The notes under the pieces: model-generated
The model's input: the letters and a program-made list of their open reading frames with translations, nothing else
Told to the model about the DNA's origin: nothing
Database searches by the model: none
Assembly (NCBI GenBank): GCA_012267505.1
Contig: JAAXGI010000156.1
Coordinates: 1-36,067, forward strand
Reading direction: 5' to 3'
Source: Gemmatimonadota bacterium
GTDB taxonomy: Bacteria > Gemmatimonadota > Gemmatimonadetes > Longimicrobiales > Gaopeijiaceae
Length of the DNA: 36,067 bases
Shown here: one piece after another, positions 32,626-36,067 of the stretch
Layout of the letters: each line of letters begins with the position of its first letter
Position numbering within the stretch: position 1 is the stretch's first letter
Position numbers and translations under genes: made by a program

Positions 32626-33701
32626 CTACGCCTCCCCATTCCTTCCGCGTCGTAGCCGCCGAGCGCCTCCACCTGCCGCCGCACGGCGGGCGAGCGGAGG
32701 AGTCCGAGGAGGGCACCGACGGCGGGAAGGCCGAAGAAGTGATCCGGGATCACGAGATCGTAGCTCTCCTCCTCGAGAGGGAGGGTGTCGAGTCCCCAGG
32801 CGAGGGCGGCCGCGCGGATCCCGACGCCCGCATCCGCCAGGCCGGCGGCGATGGCCTCGGCCACCGCCAGGTGTCCCGACGCCGCACGCTCGCGAAACCC
32901 GCGAACCCGGTCCCCCGCGATCCCCTCGGTATGGAGCCGCGCCTCGACGAGCGCGCGGCTTCCCGATCCCTTCTCCCGGTTCACGAACCGGAGCTCAGGG
33001 CGGGCGAGGTCACCGATCCCCCCGACGCCGAGGGGATTGCCCCTCGCCACAATCAGGCACTGCTCCCAGACGGAGAAGCGGACGACGGTCACCGGGAAGG
33101 GGAGGCCCGCCTTCGCGAGTGCGGGCTCGCCGTGCACCCCCGCGATATGGGCATCCCCACGGGCCAGAGCCTCGAGCGCACTGCGGGCGCTGCAGGCGAG
33201 CCATGTGGCCTCGAGCCCCGTCCGCCGCCGGAGTTCCTGCGAGACGAGCGCGAAGGCCGGGTCGCACCCGAGCACGAGAAGCGCGCTCTCGGGCGGCGCC
33301 TCGTCGAAGAGATCGATGTGGACCCTCCCCCCCGAGAGCGGGCGGGCCATCCCGTCGGCGGGCTCGCCGAACCGGCCGAGCTGCTCTCCGAGAGGGACCG
33401 CCATCAGCCTACGGCCTACCCTCACCACCCTGACGCGCCCGAGCCGGCGGTCTCTCCGCAGCGTGACCGGATCGGCCACAACCGCACGCGGCCGGCGCGC
33501 GGGGAGCCGGAAGAGGGTCTCGACGGGAAGCCCTAGCGCGCGGGCCAGCCGGAGAGCCACCCCGGTCGAGGGCACCGAGGCGCCCGACTCGATCGCGGCG
33601 TAGCTCTGGCGGCTGATCCCTGCGAGGTCGGCGAGGGCCTGCTGCGAGAGCCGCCGCTCAAGCCTCTCCTCGCGAAGCGAGTTGATGAGTCGACCGGACA
33701 T
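32622..33701 (-). CDS. HTH regulator fused to a periplasmic-binding-protein-like domain, mod operon regulator
   Basis: A 359-residue one-component regulator. Residues about 10-65 form an XRE-type helix-turn-helix (LSQQALADLAGISRQSYAAI). From about 135 onward lies a PBP-like ligand domain (PF12727 type: LVLGCDPAFAL, EKGSGSRALVEARL, GLADAGVGIRAAA). It has no signal peptide, so it senses its ligand in the cytoplasm, most likely molybdate or tungstate given that it heads the modABC operon. ATG 33701 has no ribosome-binding site and sits directly at the predicted transcript start. The mod operon is therefore probably autoregulated through the upstream dyad. Confidence 0.88.
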   Translation of the reverse strand: MSGRLINSLREERLERRLSQQALADLAGISRQSYAAIESGASVPSTGVALRLARALGLPVETLFRLPARRPRAVVADPVTLRRDRRLGRVRVVRVGRRLMAVPLGEQLGRFGEPADGMARPLSGGRVHIDLFDEAPPESALLVLGCDPAFALVSQELRRRTGLEATWLACSARSALEALARGDAHIAGVHGEPALAKAGLPFPVTVVRFSVWEQCLIVARGNPLGVGGIGDLARPELRFVNREKGSGSRALVEARLHTEGIAGDRVRGFRERAASGHLAVAEAIAAGLADAGVGIRAAALAWGLDTLPLEEESYDLVIPDHFFGLPAVGALLGLLRSPAVRRQVEALGGYDAEGMGRRR

Positions 33702-33704
33702 CGG

Positions 33705-33755
33705 TCGATATGTAATGTATACCTGTCATTATGGCAAGTTTACATGACTATACGA
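33705..33755 (-). promoter_or_regulatory. Dyad operator over the mod operon promoter
   Basis: Two 18-base arms, 33705-33722 and 33738-33755, form an interrupted inverted repeat matching at 12 of 18 positions, with a core ATGTATAC/GTTTACAT and centre at 33730. On the minus strand TTGCCA (33737-33732) and TACATA (33714-33709), 17 bases apart, give a promoter inside the dyad whose start would fall at about 33702, next to the ATG at 33701. The region is strikingly AT-rich compared with its surroundings. Binding by the adjacent regulator is inferred. Confidence 0.5.
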
Positions 33756-33798
33756 TCACGGAAGCAGCCAGACGTGCCGCTTCACGAGCCGGGGGCGT

Positions 33799-34449
33799 CT
33801 ACGCGGCGATCCAGAGGACCCCGGCGACGGCCGGCGGGATGGTCAGGTTGTCGTCGACCCTCCAGGGGGCGATCTCGACGAGGCCGCCCACGATCGCTCC
33901 GAGGAGCGCGGCCGGCAGTGGCACCGCGACCGTGAGGATCGCGCCGGCCACGAGGACGAAGGCGGCGAATCCCTCGAGCATCCCGGCTCCGAGCGGCCGC
34001 CGTCCCCACCGGCGGCCGACCCAGCTCGCGGCCGGATCGGCGAGGGCCAGGACCCATATCGCCGGCACCGCAGCCTCTGGCGGAAAGAGAACGACGGCAG
34101 CCAGGATCCCGGCGACGTACCAGGTGGAGCCGGCGACACGGTGCGCCTCCGGGGGCGTGAGGAGGGGGCGGAGGAGGCGGTGGAACGAGAGGTTCAGGCG
34201 CGGGACGGCGAGACGCGCGAGGTCAAGTCCGAGAAAGCCGGCCACCGCGCCGGCCCCGGCGGCCGCCGAGACGGTCCGGGACGGCTCGAGCGCCCAGAGG
34301 AGCGAGGCCACGCCGGCGCCGAGACCCGCGTGGACGAGCCGGCGTGCGTGCGTGGGGCCGGCAGTGGAAGCGACGAGGCACTCGAAGTCCTCCCGCACGC
34401 TCCCGCCCGGCCCGGTCCACTCCGTACTCCGCCTGCGGATCGGCCCCAT
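33799..34449 (-). CDS. Polyprenol/diacylglycerol kinase-like membrane protein (CTP-dependent dolichol/phytol kinase type)
   Basis: About 216 residues with six or so membrane helices. The family signature is ALADPAASWVGRRWGRRPLG, then MLEGFAAF, and VDDNLTIPPAVAGVL near the end, as in SEC59/VTE5-like kinases. It probably phosphorylates a lipid alcohol. The start is uncertain (ATG 34449, GTG 34464 or GTG 34398). It follows the DapA-like gene by about 40 bases on the same strand. Confidence 0.78.
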   Translation of the reverse strand: MGPIRRRSTEWTGPGGSVREDFECLVASTAGPTHARRLVHAGLGAGVASLLWALEPSRTVSAAAGAGAVAGFLGLDLARLAVPRLNLSFHRLLRPLLTPPEAHRVAGSTWYVAGILAAVVLFPPEAAVPAIWVLALADPAASWVGRRWGRRPLGAGMLEGFAAFVLVAGAILTVAVPLPAALLGAIVGGLVEIAPWRVDDNLTIPPAVAGVLWIAA

Positions 34450-34489
34450 GGGCGGACGGCACACGGCGCGTGCACTCTGGCGCCGGCGG

Positions 34490-35458
34490 TCAGGCCTCCG
34501 GGTGGTATTTCTTCAGGCTGGGCGCATCCGTCTCTATCAGCTCCATCACGCGCGCGAGCGCCTCCGTCCCGCCCTCCGTCTCCTCGATCGTCACGAGGGG
34601 GAGGTAGAGAGGCGAGTTGAAGAACGCGCCGAGCGGGATCGGGTTCTTCCTGAGGAAGACACCCTCGACGAGGGGAAGCACCGAGTCCTGAAGATCCCGC
34701 GCGCGTCCCGCCTCGCCGGCCTCCCACGCCCCGAGGACCCCGAGGAAGGCGGCCGCCACCTCCGGGATGTTCCCCGCCGCCGTGATGATCCCGCTGCCGC
34801 CGAGCTCGAGGAGATCCACGAGCGCATCGTCCTCCCCGCTCAGGACCGAGAGGTCTCCCGACGCCTCGCCGATGACGCGGACCGTGTCGTCGCGGTGCTT
34901 CCCCGGGGAGCGGAAATCGACCGCCTGCTTGAGGCCGATCACGTCGGGATGGCGTGCCAGCCGGATGAGCGTCTCCGGCTCGAGGTAGCTGCTCGTTCGC
35001 CCCGGGATATTGTAGATGATCAGCTTCGCGCCCGTCTCGCGGGCGATCGTCTCGTAGTGCCGGACCAGGCCCTCCTGGGGGGGATTGTTGTAGTACCCGG
35101 TCACACAGAGGCAGGCCAGATGCCCGCAGGCCTCCTGGATCGCCTCGATCATCTCGATGGATTCCCGGGTGCAGTTCGAGCCGGCGCCCGCAATGACCGG
35201 GACGCGCCCGTCCACGTAGTCGACGGTGAAGCGGATGAAGTCGACGTGTTGGGCGTGGCTGAGAGTCGGGCTCTGCCCGGTCGTCCCGACGGGTACGAGG
35301 CCGCTCACGCCGAGGGCGATCAGGTCGTCGATCATCTGCCTGGCCTTGGCGTGGTCCACCCGGTTCCGGAGCCCGAGGGGATCGTTCTCCTCGAGCGGAG
35401 TGAAGAGCGCGGGATAGACTCCGCGCAGCTCCTCGGGGGTCGACACGCTCCTCATCAT
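34490..35458 (-). CDS. Dihydrodipicolinate synthase family aldolase
   Basis: A 322-residue class I aldolase. It has GTTGQSPTLS (residues 58-67; threonines 59-60 in the catalytic triad position), YYNNPPQEG, IIYNIPGRTSS with Tyr149, and the Schiff-base lysine in VIGLKQAV (Lys177). True DapA usually reads GTTGES, so the Gln is a small deviation. It could be DapA or a related lyase of the DHDPS/NAL superfamily acting on another 2-oxo acid. The start at 35458 has GAGGGAGAGG directly upstream. The 267 bases to the next gene hold nothing I can support. Confidence 0.88.
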   Translation of the reverse strand: MMRSVSTPEELRGVYPALFTPLEENDPLGLRNRVDHAKARQMIDDLIALGVSGLVPVGTTGQSPTLSHAQHVDFIRFTVDYVDGRVPVIAGAGSNCTRESIEMIEAIQEACGHLACLCVTGYYNNPPQEGLVRHYETIARETGAKLIIYNIPGRTSSYLEPETLIRLARHPDVIGLKQAVDFRSPGKHRDDTVRVIGEASGDLSVLSGEDDALVDLLELGGSGIITAAGNIPEVAAAFLGVLGAWEAGEAGRARDLQDSVLPLVEGVFLRKNPIPLGAFFNSPLYLPLVTIEETEGGTEALARVMELIETDAPSLKKYHPEA

Positions 35459-35725
35459 CCTCTCCCTCGCATGACATCCCCCGGCCGGCCGCCGGCGGGA
35501 CGGGCCCAGGCTCCGGCGCGAAACAGAGCCCCGCGCGGGACGGGCCGGCAAGTCTCTTCCGCGACCGGAGGCAACCGGTCCCGGTGGAAATCCGGGCGCC
35601 GGACACGCCTCGCAGCATTCCGTCCCCGCCCGGATACCCCGCAGACGGAGTGAGGAGTCCGGGGCGGGGACCCTGGCCTCTCCGGGGCGACGCGCACGAT
35701 CAGCCGCACGTGCCCACCCCGTCCC

Positions 35726-36067
35726 TCACCCGCTCCCGGCGGGCTCGAGCACGTCGGCCCACCCCGCCACGGTGCGCGCCACCCCCTCCAAGACCTCTCC
35801 CTCGGTGCGTCCCGACCGTTTGGGGAGGCGGAGCGAGTGGTCCCCGCCCTCCACGAGATGGAGACGGGCCCGGGGACCGAGGGCCCGGACCGCGGGCTCG
35901 AGGAGGTCGAGGCCGGCGAGCCTGTCGCGCGTCCCCTGGATGAAGAGCATGGGCACCCGCACCTCCGCCAGGTGATCCGCCCGTTCCCGCGAGGGCCGAC
36001 CGGCGAGATGGAGAGGGAATCCGAGGAAGACGAGGCCCCGGACCGCAGGGAGGAGGCCCGCCGCCGC
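35726..36067 (-). CDS. Alpha/beta hydrolase (dienelactone hydrolase/KANL3-Tex30-like), truncated by the window edge
   Basis: The frame stays open to base 36067, so the N-terminal part, including the nucleophile, is missing. The visible C-terminal 110 or so residues read [37 protein letters not shown] (Asp as the likely acid) and [14 protein letters not shown] (His as the likely base), a pattern of small single-domain alpha/beta hydrolases. Substrate is unknown. Confidence 0.82.
   Translation of the reverse strand, partial: AAAGLLPAVRGLVFLGFPLHLAGRPSRERADHLAEVRVPMLFIQGTRDRLAGLDLLEPAVRALGPRARLHLVEGGDHSLRLPKRSGRTEGEVLEGVARTVAGWADVLEPAGSG

Noticed and set aside
34194-35618. 474-codon minus-strand frame over the DapA-like gene
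   Set aside because: Out-of-frame shadow; the overlapping frame carries all the aldolase motifs.

Overview
The window is very GC-rich bacterial DNA with dense coding, many GTG starts and frequent 4-base start/stop overlaps. The gene content suggests a member of the Gemmatimonadota or a close relative: a MoxR/DUF58/BatA/DUF4175 run, a GMC oxidoreductase with a Tat-exported gluconate-dehydrogenase-type subunit 3, and a secreted S51 peptidase. This placement is an inference from gene families and base composition; no rRNA or tRNA gene was seen.

Layout, left to right. (1) Bases 1-11715, plus strand: a probable operon with a 5'-truncated TPR/peptidase-MA protein, a MoxR AAA+ ATPase, a DUF58 protein, a BatA-like von Willebrand factor A membrane protein, a very large DUF4175 protein and a HupE/UreJ-type membrane protein. 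The first four resemble the chaperone and VWA modules of MoxR/Bat systems. (2) 11850-13001: a secreted methionine-rich protein of unknown function. (3) 13040-14200: a degraded IS630-family transposase in two pieces around a small four-helix membrane protein gene. (4) 14444-17499: two secreted isopeptide-type hydrolases, an S51 (cyanophycinase-like) peptidase and a gamma-glutamyltranspeptidase homologue whose donor-binding residues appear altered. (5) 17726-18421: a DUF1707/LiaF-like protein. (6) 18642-21731, minus: an operon of PEBP-like protein, subunit 3 and GMC oxidoreductase, with a good promoter. (7) 22043-23296, minus: an orphan ABC-type substrate-binding lipoprotein. (8) 23595-25390, plus: cupin, ACT-DUF5612 protein and a small sulfotransferase-like protein. 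(9) 25408-29913, minus: isoprenylcysteine methyltransferase-like protein, ABC exporter, archease and RtcB RNA ligase; the last two overlap. (10) 30087-33701, minus: a molybdate uptake operon made of an HTH/periplasmic-binding-like regulator followed by modA, modB and modC, every junction being a GTGA overlap. A dyad covers its promoter, and the first gene looks leaderless. (11) 33799-36067, minus: polyprenol/diacylglycerol kinase-like protein, DapA-like aldolase and a truncated alpha/beta hydrolase.

The observations I rate highest are the HupE plus Met-rich pair (possible metal handling), the altered gamma-glutamyltranspeptidase homologue, the self-overlapping operator/promoter of the mod operon, and a bacterial ACT-DUF5612 gene translationally coupled to a cupin. 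No CRISPR array, tRNA or intact mobile element was seen.
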